Shown: positions 16,162-24,678 of the stretch, piece by piece | How positions within the stretch are numbered: position 1 is the first letter of the stretch | How the letters are laid out: the number at the start of each line of letters is the position of its first letter | Origin: Alterisphingorhabdus sp038748365 | GTDB lineage: Bacteria; Pseudomonadota; Alphaproteobacteria; Sphingomonadales; Sphingomonadaceae | Assembly: GCA_038748365.1 (NCBI GenBank) | Contig: JBCDIZ010000009.1 | Span: 1-64,000 of the forward strand | Direction of reading: 5' to 3' | DNA length: 64,000 nt | Position numbers and translations under genes: made by a program | Notes under the pieces: model-generated | The model's input: only the letters and a program-made list of their open reading frames with translations | What the model was told of the DNA's origin: nothing | The model's database searches: none

Positions 16162-17306
16162 CCACCCCCATTACCCAGAAATCCGCTGACGACACGATCC
16201 ATCTCCGGATTTTCCAGCAGAAAGGCATCATGACCAAAGGGCGAGGACAGCTCGACAAAGCTCGCCTCCGCCCCGGCGGCATTGAGCGCATGGACGATGC
16301 GGCGCGATTCTGCTGTCGGGTAGAGCCAATCGGTATCAAAGCTGATCAGACAGAACCGTGCCTTGGCTTTTGCAAGCGCCTGTGCCAGCGATCCATCGCC
16401 CTGATCAGCAAGATCGAAATAGTCCATCGCACGGGTGATATAGAGATAGCTATTGGCATCAAAACGATCGACAAAGCTGATTCCCTGATGCCGCAAATAG
16501 CTTTCCACCTGAAAATCAGCATCAAAGCCGAAGGTCTTGGCATCGCGATCCTGCAGACGCCGCCCAAATTTCTCGGTCAGGCCCGCTTCGGACAAATAGG
16601 TGATATGCGCCGCCATCCGCGCCACCGCCAGTCCCGATGCTGGCGCCTCGTTATCTGCATAATAGGCACCGCCACGCCAACGCGGATCGGCCATAATCGC
16701 CTGACGCCCGACCTCATGGAAAGCAATGTTCTGCGCCGAATGGCGTGCCGCCGAGGCGATTACCAGTGATGCCTCAACGCGCTCCGGAAACAGCACCGGC
16801 CAGCTAAGCGCCTGCATCCCGCCCATGGAGCCGCCCACCACCGCCGCCAGCTTTTCTATACCCAGATGGTCGAGCAGCAACGCCTGCGCACGCACCATAT
16901 CCGCAATGGTGATCACCGGGAAATCCATACCCCAAGGCGCATCTGTCGCGGGGTTCACTGTCGCCGGGCCCGATGATCCCATACAACTGCCGATAACATT
17001 GACGCAGATAACGCAAAAGCGATCTGTATCGACCGGCTTGCCGGGTCCGACCAGCCGCGTCCACCAGCCGGGCTTGCCGGTTACCGGGTGCTCGCTGGCA
17101 AGATATTGGTCACCGGTCAACGCATGGCAGACCAGCACCGCATTACTCGCATCGGCATTGAGCGTGCCATAGGTCTCATAGGCCAGCTCCACCGGGCTGA
17201 GTTCCGCGCCACAATCAAGCGGCAGCGGACCCATGAGCGATACCTTTCGGTCACGACCGAAACGGCTATCATCAGAGGCAGGGCAGGCGGCCGAAGTCAT
17301 TGTCAT
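16158..17306 (-). CDS. metX: Homoserine O-acetyltransferase
   Basis: A 382-residue alpha/beta-hydrolase that acylates homoserine, the first committed step of methionine synthesis. The nucleophile elbow GGSMGGMQAL is visible (catalytic Ser, about residue 157), with NVIGSCMGSSGPA upstream and the catalytic Asp/His pair near SFDTDWLYP and SPFGHDAFL. Whether acetyl- or succinyl-CoA is used cannot be decided by eye, since residues outside the active-site core set specificity. It overlaps metW by 4 bases and is divergent from hisC. Confidence 0.95.
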   Translation of the reverse strand: MTMTSAACPASDDSRFGRDRKVSLMGPLPLDCGAELSPVELAYETYGTLNADASNAVLVCHALTGDQYLASEHPVTGKPGWWTRLVGPGKPVDTDRFCVICVNVIGSCMGSSGPATVNPATDAPWGMDFPVITIADMVRAQALLLDHLGIEKLAAVVGGSMGGMQALSWPVLFPERVEASLVIASAARHSAQNIAFHEVGRQAIMADPRWRGGAYYADNEAPASGLAVARMAAHITYLSEAGLTEKFGRRLQDRDAKTFGFDADFQVESYLRHQGISFVDRFDANSYLYITRAMDYFDLADQGDGSLAQALAKAKARFCLISFDTDWLYPTAESRRIVHALNAAGAEASFVELSSPFGHDAFLLENPEMDRVVSGFLGNGGG

Positions 17307-17433
17307 GGCGCTAGAGCGGTTTGGCTCTGGCTGTCAATGCACCGCACCAAAGTTGCGCCAGACGACATTGGCGCTTGGCAGAACTATCAAAGCCTCGCTA
17401 AGGGCCAGTTATGGCAAGACAGAAGAAAGCAGC

Positions 17434-18543
17434 ATGACCGCCCCACAGCCAAAACCCTGGATCAGCGCGATATCGGCCTATAGCCCGGGCAAATCGAAGC
17501 TCGCCGGAGATGTGGTGCCGGTCAAGCTGTCATCAAACGAGAACCCTTTGGGCGCGTCCCCTGCTGCGATCGCAAGCCTGGCGAGCGATGCAGAGACCAA
17601 AACTGCGCGCTATCCTGACCCGGATTGCTTGGCATTGCGCACTGCTCTTAGCGAATTACACAATCTGCCGGTAGAGCAGATTGTCTGCGGCACCGGCTCG
17701 GATGAGCTGCTCAATCTCGCGGCGCAGGGATATGCCGGGCCGGGCGATGAGATCATCCATGTGCGTTATGGCTTTTCGGTCTATGACATTGCAACACGGC
17801 GTATCGGTGCCGAGCCGGTGATCGCTCCGGACACAAATTATGGCAGCGATGTTGATACGATTATCGCCTGCATCACCGACAAGACGCGGGTAGTCTTCCT
17901 CGCCAATCCGAATAATCCCACCGGCACAATATTGTCCGATAGCGAGATAGAGCGGCTGCACGCTGCCCTGCCCGGCAATGTGCTGCTGGTGCTTGATCAG
18001 GCTTATGCGGAATATCTCGATCCGCTCCCCGGGCGCGATCCGTTCGCGCTGGCACGGGCACATGACAATGTGCTGATCACCCGCACTTTCTCAAAAATCT
18101 ATGGCCTTGCGGCGCAGCGTATCGGCTGGGCCTTTGGTGCGCCGGGATTGATCGATACGATCAACCGCATCCGCGCGCCGTTCAACGTCACCACTTCCGG
18201 GCAGGCCGCGGCGATTGCGGCACTGAGTGATCAGGAATTTGTCGCCCACTCGCGCGTGCATAATGCTCAGTGGCAGCAATGGCTGAGTGATGAGATAGCA
18301 ACGCTGGGCAACCATGGACTAAGAGCTATACCGAGCCATGCAAACTTCTTACTGGTGCGTTTTGATGGTGAGCTGACAGCAGAAGCGGCGTATAATGGTC
18401 TTGCCCGTGCAGGATATATTACCCGCTGGCTGCCTGGTCAGGGTCTGGCCGATTGCCTGCGTATCAGCATCGGCACCGAGGCGGAGATGCGCGGGCTGAT
18501 GCAGGCCTTGCGGGCACTGCTTGAAAGCGGGGTGCGCTCATGA
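17434..18543 (+). CDS. hisC: Histidinol-phosphate aminotransferase
   Basis: A 369-residue PLP-dependent class I/II aminotransferase. The substrate-binding start SSNENPLGASP is present and the PLP lysine lies in TRTFSKIYGLAAQRIGWAFG. The start at 17434 is chosen because AGAAGAAAG precedes it and homologues begin near ...KPWISAISAYSPGKS; longer in-frame extensions overlap metX. It overlaps the next gene, prephenate dehydrogenase, by 4 bases. That pairing suggests it may also serve as an aromatic (phenylalanine/tyrosine) aminotransferase, as reported for some HisC enzymes; this is inference. Confidence 0.92.
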   Translation: MTAPQPKPWISAISAYSPGKSKLAGDVVPVKLSSNENPLGASPAAIASLASDAETKTARYPDPDCLALRTALSELHNLPVEQIVCGTGSDELLNLAAQGYAGPGDEIIHVRYGFSVYDIATRRIGAEPVIAPDTNYGSDVDTIIACITDKTRVVFLANPNNPTGTILSDSEIERLHAALPGNVLLVLDQAYAEYLDPLPGRDPFALARAHDNVLITRTFSKIYGLAAQRIGWAFGAPGLIDTINRIRAPFNVTTSGQAAAIAALSDQEFVAHSRVHNAQWQQWLSDEIATLGNHGLRAIPSHANFLLVRFDGELTAEAAYNGLARAGYITRWLPGQGLADCLRISIGTEAEMRGLMQALRALLESGVRS

Positions 18544-19445
18544 GCGTCTTTACCCATATCGCCATTATCGGCACCGGCCTGATCGGTGGCTCCATCGCCC
18601 GCGCGGTGCGCGAAAAGCTGCCCGATAGCCGGTTAAGCGGCTTTGACCGCGATCCCGCCACCCGCCAGCGCGCCGATGAGCTGGACTTGTTTGATGCGGT
18701 GCACGGCGATTATGCGCCTTTGGCTGAGGCCGATCTGGTACTGCTCTGCGTCCCGGTTGGTGCCATGGCGGCAGTTGCACGCGATATTGCACCTCATTTG
18801 GGGCCAGACGCGATTGTCAGCGATGTCGGCTCATGCAAGGCCAGCGTGCTCACCGATTTACGCAGTGCTCTGCCGGATGCGACCATTATTCCGGCGCATC
18901 CGGTTGCGGGGACCGAGAAAAGCGGACCGGATGCGGGATTTGCCAGCCTTTTTGAAGGGCGCTGGTGCATTATTACACCTGATGCAGACACCGATGAAAG
19001 CGATATTGCGCGGCTGGAAGCGTTCTGGACCGCACTCGGCGCCAATATTGAGCGCATGGACGCCGAACATCATGATCTGGTGCTCGCCGTCACCAGCCAT
19101 TTGCCGCACCTTATTGCCTATACCATTGTCGGCACCGCCAGCGATCTGGAGAGTGTAACCCGATCCGAGGTGATCAAATATTCCGCCGGTGGCTTCCGCG
19201 ATTTCACCCGGATTGCCGCCTCTGACCCGGTGATGTGGCGCGATGTGTTTCTCTCCAATCGCGAGGCGGTGCTCGATATGCTGCAGCGCTTCACCGAAGA
19301 TCTGACCGCGCTACAACGCGCCATCCGCCGCGATGAGGGCGAGACCCTCGAGGACCTGTTCACCCGCACCCGCGCGATCCGGCGGCGCATTATTGATGAA
19401 GGGCAGGATGTGGCGGAACCCGATTTTGGGCGGGATCATGGATGA
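18540..19445 (+). CDS. tyrA: Prephenate/arogenate dehydrogenase
   Basis: A 301-residue NAD(P)-dependent dehydrogenase of tyrosine synthesis. The nucleotide-binding motif IAIIGTGLIGGSIARAV is at residues 8-24. Further family markers are VGSCKASVL, HPVAGTEKSGPDAGFASLF (the prephenate-binding HPVAG.E), and DLVLAVTSHLPHLIAYTIV. No chorismate mutase domain is fused, so this is the cyclohexadienyl-type TyrA. Its start overlaps hisC by 4 bases. Substrate choice between prephenate and arogenate is not visible in the sequence. Confidence 0.93.
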   Translation: MSVFTHIAIIGTGLIGGSIARAVREKLPDSRLSGFDRDPATRQRADELDLFDAVHGDYAPLAEADLVLLCVPVGAMAAVARDIAPHLGPDAIVSDVGSCKASVLTDLRSALPDATIIPAHPVAGTEKSGPDAGFASLFEGRWCIITPDADTDESDIARLEAFWTALGANIERMDAEHHDLVLAVTSHLPHLIAYTIVGTASDLESVTRSEVIKYSAGGFRDFTRIAASDPVMWRDVFLSNREAVLDMLQRFTEDLTALQRAIRRDEGETLEDLFTRTRAIRRRIIDEGQDVAEPDFGRDHG

Positions 19446-19499
19446 GCGCTGCACTGTAATCGCAACCTCGTTGTCTATCCTTTGAAGCAGCGCCAAGAC

Positions 19500-19759
19500 A
19501 GGTTTCATAAAAGCCACAAAGGGAAAAAGTGTAGAAGGGTCTTCTGATCGATAGCTTATGCCCGATTGCTGATGTCAAACTGGGAAATTCGCAATTCGCT
19601 GAAAGCCATAAGGCAAGCGAAGCGAAGCCAACAATTCGGCCGAAGGCCAATAATCATTGTTCACAAGCACATAGCGCAGAACGGCCCTCGCAAGGAATGA
19701 CCAACGTCTCAGCCAAGCGCCCTTTTTTCCTTTTTCTCTTTGTGGCTTTTATGAAACCT
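19500..19759. repeat. 260-bp element bounded by 30-bp inverted repeats
   Basis: The left end (19500-19529) reads AGGTTTCATAAAAGCCACAA then AG, one variable base and GAAAAAG; the right end (19730-19759) is its reverse complement with one mismatch in 30. The 200 bases between hold no credible gene; they include a small GGCCGAAGGCC hairpin. The right repeat overlaps the last codons of plsC and supplies its stop codon. No target-site duplication is obvious. It could be a MITE-like element or an old inverted duplication; it sits between convergent genes. Confidence 0.65.
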
Positions 19760-20483
19760 TATCCGGCACGGCCTCACCATTAAGCGCATTGATCGCTTCC
19801 GCAACCCGCGCTTCCACCTCTTCCCGGTCCAAACCCGGAGGAATAGGCTCGCCAACCTTATAGGTTATAACACCCGGATATTTTATCCGATTGTATGACC
19901 CCAATAGCCGCCCGCTATTCACTGCAACCGGGACCACGGTAAGCCCCAACATGCGATAGAGCCCAGCAAAGCCCGATTGCAGTTTACGCTGCTCGCCATG
20001 GCGCATTCTGGTGCCTTCGGGGAAGATAATCAGTGGGCGGCCATCATCGGTATAACCCTTGGCCGCCTTTAGCATCGCACGCAGTGCCTTGGCGCCGCCG
20101 GAACGGTCGACATAGATCATGCCATAACGCTGCGCCACCATGCTCCATAGCGGAATAGTAGAAAGCTGTTTCTTGGCTATCGGCACCGGGCGGTCGTGCA
20201 GCCGCAGCAGCTCGATCGTCTCAAAGAAGGACTCATGGCGAATGGCATAAAGAACCGGGCCATGGCGAAAATGGCCAGCCACCTCTACCCTTATGCCAAG
20301 CAGCCACCTTACACAGCCATAGTGGAAATGGCCCCAGCTATGCGCAACCGCGCGCAGGGCTGGCATGGAAAGCGGCGTGGCGATGGTGGCGAGGAGCACA
20401 AAGGGCACTGAGCCGACATAAAAGATCAGCGTAAACAGCGCTGTGCGTATCGCCGCTATCACTGTCGACAATGCCCTTAGCAT
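19749..20483 (-). CDS. plsC: 1-acyl-sn-glycerol-3-phosphate acyltransferase
   Basis: A 244-residue lysophosphatidate acyltransferase that makes phosphatidic acid at the inner membrane. An N-terminal hydrophobic segment (residues ~5-40) anchors it. The four family blocks are present: block I RHESFFE (H-x4-E in place of the commoner H-x4-D, a known variant), block II YVDRSGGAKALR, block III IFPEGTRMRHGE and block IV GLTVVPVAVNSG. Its last residues and stop codon lie inside the right end of an inverted repeat, so the extreme C-terminus may have been altered by that sequence. Confidence 0.9.
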   Translation of the reverse strand: MLRALSTVIAAIRTALFTLIFYVGSVPFVLLATIATPLSMPALRAVAHSWGHFHYGCVRWLLGIRVEVAGHFRHGPVLYAIRHESFFETIELLRLHDRPVPIAKKQLSTIPLWSMVAQRYGMIYVDRSGGAKALRAMLKAAKGYTDDGRPLIIFPEGTRMRHGEQRKLQSGFAGLYRMLGLTVVPVAVNSGRLLGSYNRIKYPGVITYKVGEPIPPGLDREEVEARVAEAINALNGEAVPDKVS

Positions 20484-20489
20484 GGGCGC

Positions 20490-21020
20490 TTAAACCCCGG
20501 TCAGCGCCCCGGCGAGACGCAGAAGATATTTATTATATTCCCTGAACAATGTCCCCAGCGAGGGCTTGCCGCGTACCGCATCCTGATAGATGGTGACATT
20601 GTCCGGCATGGCCCGGCCAATCTCAAAGGCAGCGCGATGCATATGCCAGTCTGAAGTGATCAATCGTACGCTGTCATATTCACCCTTGGCCACCCAGCGC
20701 GCCATTTCCAGCGCATTGGTACGCGTGTCCACAGCAGCAAAGCCGAGATCAATGCAGCAATTAAACGTCGCCTCATGGTCAGGATATTGCGCCACCAGCT
20801 CTTCACGCAGCACCTGGCGGTCGACCCCGGTAATCAACATCGCTTTCGACCAGTCTTGCTCTACAGCTTCCAGGCCACGGTCAATCCGCATCGGGCCGCC
20901 GGTCAAAACCACAATGGCGTCGGTTTTGCGATCATCAAGTGGCAGGGGCAGCGAAACCGCAAAAACGACGAAGCCGATAATCCAGCTCAGCATAAGAAGG
21001 GCAAGAATGCGGATAATCAT
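20490..21020 (-). CDS. YdcF/ElyC-type DUF218 protein
   Basis: A 176-residue protein with one N-terminal transmembrane segment (residues ~4-24) followed by a DUF218 domain. Family markers are DAIVVLTGGPMRIDRGLEA (about 34-52), DTRTNALEMARW and LITSDWHMHRAAFEIGRA. Members include E. coli SanA, YdcF and ElyC, tied to envelope integrity and peptidoglycan lipid-carrier metabolism, but their chemistry is unknown. It lies between ftsX and plsC on one strand with gaps of 10 and 6 bases, so it is probably in an ftsEX-DUF218-plsC operon. Confidence 0.85.
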   Translation of the reverse strand: MIIRILALLMLSWIIGFVVFAVSLPLPLDDRKTDAIVVLTGGPMRIDRGLEAVEQDWSKAMLITGVDRQVLREELVAQYPDHEATFNCCIDLGFAAVDTRTNALEMARWVAKGEYDSVRLITSDWHMHRAAFEIGRAMPDNVTIYQDAVRGKPSLGTLFREYNKYLLRLAGALTGV

Positions 21021-21030
21021 AAGGCGATAA

Positions 21031-21927
21031 TTATAATGTTTTCTTCAGCGCGACCAGCACCGTAATGCGTGCAGTGATAATCGTCAGCGCAATAACCGCT
21101 ATCGGCACCAGTGCAAGCGCAACTATATCCATCCAGCGCAATTGTCCGGCATTGAGAAGCCCGGCATCGAGCTGCGCCACCTGTTGGCTCAAAAGGAAAA
21201 CCAAAACCGCAGCGATAACAATGCCGACAAGACTCCCGAACGCAGCATCCAGTGCGACACGGCGTTGAAATAACCTTGCCACCTGCACATCAGTGGCACC
21301 CAGCAAGTGCATCACACTGATCGTATCGCCATGGGTATTAAGTGCGCTGCGCACCGACAGAACAACCGCAGAGGCTGTGGCAATCACCAGCAACAACACC
21401 AGAACAACCGCCAGTATCTGCAAGGATTGCAACAGATCAAAAACCGGGCGCAGCCATGCACCATGCGCATCCACCCGGGCAGAAGGTGCATCATCCGCCA
21501 AGGCCTGTTGCAACTGCGCCAATGCCGCATCATCGGCTGGCACCGTAAGATCAAGATCGATCATCGCCGGAATGGTAATGGTATCGCCGATATCCTCACC
21601 ACCCAGCCACGGCGTCAGCAAGGAGGATATTTCCTTATCGCTAAGGGTTCGCCGGCGATCGACAATATCCAGACCGTCAAGCACAGCCTCTGCTGCTTCA
21701 CGCTCTGCCTCTTGCTGCACCGGGTCGGCGGCCACTATCTGCACCGTCACTCGCCCGGCCAGATCGGCATTGATGCTCTGGGTCGCACTGCGCAGTGCCA
21801 GGCCGCTCGCCACCGCCAAAACCGTAAACAGGATCATGATCGCAATCACCCACGGCATAGGCCCGGTAAGGCGACCTTCAGGGATGAGCCGTCGTTCAGC
21901 AGTGGTGGCGCGGAAAAGGCCAATCAT
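21031..21927 (-). CDS. ftsX: Cell-division ABC transporter permease FtsX
   Basis: A 298-residue membrane protein with the FtsX layout: one N-terminal helix (residues ~27-47), an extracytoplasmic domain of ~115 residues, then three helices in the C-terminal half (about 167-190, 217-245 and 262-290). With FtsE it controls peptidoglycan hydrolases at the division site. Its start overlaps the ftsE stop by 4 bases. Similarity is low, as normal for FtsX, so the call relies on topology and on ftsE next door. Confidence 0.88.
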   Translation of the reverse strand: MIGLFRATTAERRLIPEGRLTGPMPWVIAIMILFTVLAVASGLALRSATQSINADLAGRVTVQIVAADPVQQEAEREAAEAVLDGLDIVDRRRTLSDKEISSLLTPWLGGEDIGDTITIPAMIDLDLTVPADDAALAQLQQALADDAPSARVDAHGAWLRPVFDLLQSLQILAVVLVLLLVIATASAVVLSVRSALNTHGDTISVMHLLGATDVQVARLFQRRVALDAAFGSLVGIVIAAVLVFLLSQQVAQLDAGLLNAGQLRWMDIVALALVPIAVIALTIITARITVLVALKKTL

Positions 21928-22670
21928 TTCAGCGCCTCGGGAAGTATTCCGGCTTCGGGCATTTCCCTGTCACTCGGACGCGGTGGATTGCGCAGCGCCC
22001 CGGTGGGATCGGACAAGGCGCCGCGATTAAGCCGCATCATGTGGGCATCGCGCACCTGAGAGAGCAGATGCACATCATGGGTGGCAACGACCACTGTTGT
22101 CCCCAGCCGGTTAAGCGCCTCAAATAATTTAAGCAGCCGTATCGCCATCTCCGGATCGACATTGCCGGTCGGTTCGTCTGCTACCAATATTTCGGGGCGC
22201 CCGATCACAGCACGGGCAATTGCGACACGCTGCTGCTCTCCACCAGATAATGTCGCCGGACGTGCATTGGCGCGATCTTTCAGGCCAACCCAATCGAGCA
22301 TCTCGCTTACCGGGCCTTCCAAATCCTTTTCGACAACACCCGCCACCCGTAATGGCAGAGCAATATTATCAAAGGCGGAGAGATGTGGCACCAACCGGAA
22401 ATCCTGAAACACAACCCCGATACGTCGCCGAAAGCCCGGCAGTCTGTCACGGGTCAGCGTCACAATATCGGTATCGAACATATGAATGACGCCGCGGCTG
22501 GGGCGCTGTGCCAGATAAAGCAGCTTGAGCAACGAGGTTTTGCCTGCACCCGAGGCACCGGTCAGGAAATAAAAGCTGCCCGGGAACAGGCGAAAGCTGA
22601 TATCGGATAGCACTTCATTACCTGTGCCATAGCGCAGGCCGACATTATCAAATGTTACGATTTCCTGCAT
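21924..22670 (-). CDS. ftsE: Cell-division ATP-binding protein FtsE
   Basis: A 248-residue ABC ATPase that partners FtsX. Walker A GASGAGKTSLLKLLYLAQRP, the signature LSGGEQQRVAIARAVIGRP and Walker B ILVADEPTGNVDPEM are all present, with FQDFRLVPHLSAFDN as the FtsE-type Q-loop. The start at 22670 (MQEIVTFDNVGLRYG) matches the family; an upstream ATG at 22847 would add 59 non-homologous residues. It overlaps ftsX by 4 bases. Confidence 0.94.
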   Translation of the reverse strand: MQEIVTFDNVGLRYGTGNEVLSDISFRLFPGSFYFLTGASGAGKTSLLKLLYLAQRPSRGVIHMFDTDIVTLTRDRLPGFRRRIGVVFQDFRLVPHLSAFDNIALPLRVAGVVEKDLEGPVSEMLDWVGLKDRANARPATLSGGEQQRVAIARAVIGRPEILVADEPTGNVDPEMAIRLLKLFEALNRLGTTVVVATHDVHLLSQVRDAHMMRLNRGALSDPTGALRNPPRPSDREMPEAGILPEALK

Positions 22671-22942
22671 CCGCGCCCTGTACTGATCGCCGCCGTCCCA
22701 CATCTGGCAAACCGGTATAGTTACCGATTTTGCACCATATTGGATGGTGCTATACGCGTCGGCCCTGATCCTGCAAAGATCGAAAAAATGGTCTGAGGCG
22801 CCATGAAGCCAGTCCACTGACCGGTTTTCAACGCTTTTTTGGCGCATAACTGTTGTTACACTCTTGCGCAGATTCTGCTCTCTATGGTTAGAATCCTCGG
22901 CAGTTGAATGAACAGTATCTGCACAAGGTTAATACGCGCACC

Positions 22943-23806
22943 ATGATTATTGCCTGTCCATCCTGCGGCACGCGCTATGCCGTCCCCGACAGTGCCATAG
23001 GTCCAGCCGGGCGTACTGTGCGCTGCGCTAAATGTCGCCATAGCTGGCACCAGGACGGACCTATGCTTGGCGATGCAACGGAATGGGGAACACCTGACCC
23101 GGCACCGGCCAGACCAGTACAACCCGGCACCAAGGTGCAAACTGAACCGCAAACCGAGGCTGCTAAAGAGAATACGGCACCAGCTTCAGCGCATCCTGCG
23201 GACAGCAGCGACGTGACGCCGCCACCCTCATTCGGCAATGATGCGGTTGGGCAGGAAACTCACCCGGAACCTGAGGGCGGCAACGCTGCCCCTTTCTATG
23301 GTGACGATATGCCCTATAGCGAAGCAGCACCCACAGGCGACCCATTTGCGCATGAACCGCCATTTAAACCACGCCGCAATCCGGTCAAGCTATGGACTCG
23401 TGCGGCAATAGGATTTGCGCTGGTGGCCGTGGTTTTGGTCGGCGCAATCTATACTTATGGCCTGCCACAATGGCTTGTTTTCGGTGATCCCGCAATGGGC
23501 GAGGAAGTGGTAGGGCTGGAGATCATGCTGCCCATTGACGAGGATGATCGTCGCACCCTGCCCGATGGCACCGAACTGTTCGCGGCTAGTGGCAGCGTCG
23601 TTAATAACGGGGCCGAACGGCGCGATGTCCCGGATATGCTGATTGTCTTGCGTAATGCCGATGACCGTATTGTCTATGAGCAGGAAATCCGTGCCCCGGT
23701 TGCCAGCCTTGGTCCAGGCGAAGAAGCGCGGTTTGATGAAGCGCTGCTCGATATTCCCCGCTCGGCGGTGAGGGCAGAAATCGGCTGGGCTCCGGGCAGG
23801 CTCTAA
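22943..23806 (+). CDS. Zinc-ribbon (MJ0042-type) membrane protein
   Basis: A 287-residue protein starting with an MJ0042 zinc ribbon: CPSCGTRY (Cys5, Cys8) and VRCAKCRHSWHQ (Cys28, Cys31). A long acidic, Pro-rich linker (~45-155) leads to a single transmembrane helix (~160-185), and a C-terminal domain with beta-sandwich character (FAASGSVVNNGAERRDVPDM; LGPGEEARFDEALLDIPRSA), like the DUF3426 part of similar proteins. It probably has a cytoplasmic zinc ribbon and a periplasmic domain. It is divergent from ftsE, a gene order often kept in alphaproteobacteria. Function is unknown. Confidence 0.82.
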   Translation: MIIACPSCGTRYAVPDSAIGPAGRTVRCAKCRHSWHQDGPMLGDATEWGTPDPAPARPVQPGTKVQTEPQTEAAKENTAPASAHPADSSDVTPPPSFGNDAVGQETHPEPEGGNAAPFYGDDMPYSEAAPTGDPFAHEPPFKPRRNPVKLWTRAAIGFALVAVVLVGAIYTYGLPQWLVFGDPAMGEEVVGLEIMLPIDEDDRRTLPDGTELFAASGSVVNNGAERRDVPDMLIVLRNADDRIVYEQEIRAPVASLGPGEEARFDEALLDIPRSAVRAEIGWAPGRL

Positions 23807-23830
23807 ACGCATCCCCGCTGCGACGGTTTT

Positions 23831-24067
23831 TCAGCGATGTTCTACCAGAACTGAGCCATCTTTGGTGTGACGCAGAAATATCTGCGCATGAAATATAGGG
23901 GCCACCCGTTGTTGCTGACGCATCTTCTGTTCCATCGCTTCACGTGCTGATGGCGCGCTTATGATGGTTGCTGTTGCAACTGCAGTGGCCCTTGCAACGC
24001 TAGGTGAGCCCGAATCCGCTGCCGCTGCTGACGATAGAGCAGCCGCTTTCAACAGCATCAAAACCAT
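23831..24067 (-). CDS. Small exported hypothetical protein
   Basis: A 78-residue reading frame starting MVLMLLKAAALSSAAAADSG, a plausible signal peptide, then ATAVATATIISAPSAREAM and a basic tail ending RHTKDGSVLVEHR. Sphingomonads often carry small exported proteins with an ATA.ATI.I core, which this resembles, but I cannot assign a family. ATG at 24082 would add five residues. There is no clear ribosome binding site, and the high Ala content could make a chance frame, so confidence is moderate. Confidence 0.4.
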   Translation of the reverse strand: MVLMLLKAAALSSAAAADSGSPSVARATAVATATIISAPSAREAMEQKMRQQQRVAPIFHAQIFLRHTKDGSVLVEHR

Positions 24068-24355
24068 GGGGCAAAAGCACATACCCGAATTAACTTGGTA
24101 TTTACGGTGTTTGTCGACCCTTAAAAAAGGTTAACGGTCACTAAAGCACGCCAGATTTCTGGGATTTTTCGCCGATGATCACAAACTGCCCCATGCTGGC
24201 ACAATTGTGTCGCATATAATCCGTGCTAACCCGCCATGCTATGCGCATAAGGCGGCTTGCGCCTGGGCCGCGGACTTGCTAATGGCTCGCCCCTGCCGCT
24301 GATAAGCGGTGCTACCAGATACCGGCCCTAGCGCTGGTTTTCACCATCGAAGCGT

Positions 24356-24444
24356 GCGGTCGTGGCGGAATTGGTAGACGCGCAGCGTTGAGGTCGCTGT
24401 GGGGATAACACCCCGTGGAAGTTCGAGTCTTCTCGACCGCACCA
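24356..24444 (+). tRNA. tRNA-Leu (anticodon GAG)
   Basis: The acceptor stem GCGGTCG pairs with CGACCGC, and ACCA is encoded. The anticodon stem CAGCG/CGCTG encloses TTGAGGT, giving anticodon GAG. A long variable arm (TGGGGATAACACCCCG) marks it as class II, and the T arm contains GTTCGAGTC. Length is 89 bases including CCA. Confidence 0.96.
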
Positions 24445-24584
24445 TATTTTCTCTCACGATAATTCGCTGCGCTCATATCTTCGAGAAGCGGCCTGACCGG
24501 CCGACGCGCAGTCGTGCTTGCGAACTCTTCGCGTTCGAGGTTACCCCTTTGCAGGGCACCTATAGCTACATGCCGTTACAAAAT

Positions 24585-24669
24585 CGCGGCCTGCGTCAGC
24601 ATGTTAGAGCTTCCATTCATCTGAAATCGGGTGGTAATCCCACGCGAAGGTCCAAGTCCTCTATCGGGT
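24585..24669 (+). pseudogene. Possible degenerate tRNA fragment
   Basis: The stretch has tRNA-like pieces in the right order: D-arm-like CAGCATGTTAGAGC, a GTGG/CCAC variable-arm hairpin (24631-24643) and a T-arm-like GAAGGTCCAAGTCCTCT. The T loop has C where the invariant second T should be, the T stem has a mismatch, and no 5' acceptor strand pairs with ATCGGGT. It lies about 140 bases after the intact tRNA-Leu. It may be a decayed class II tRNA copy or coincidence. Confidence 0.25.
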
Positions 24670-24678
24670 GATTCTCCT

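Noticed and set aside
19390..19650. Minus-strand frame running through the inverted-repeat element and the tyrA end
   Set aside because: It crosses the repeat boundary and overlaps tyrA; the product has no recognisable features.
19749..20483. PlsC block I reading H-x4-E suspected as a dead active site
   Set aside because: H-x4-E is a known variant of the H-x4-D motif, and the other blocks are intact.
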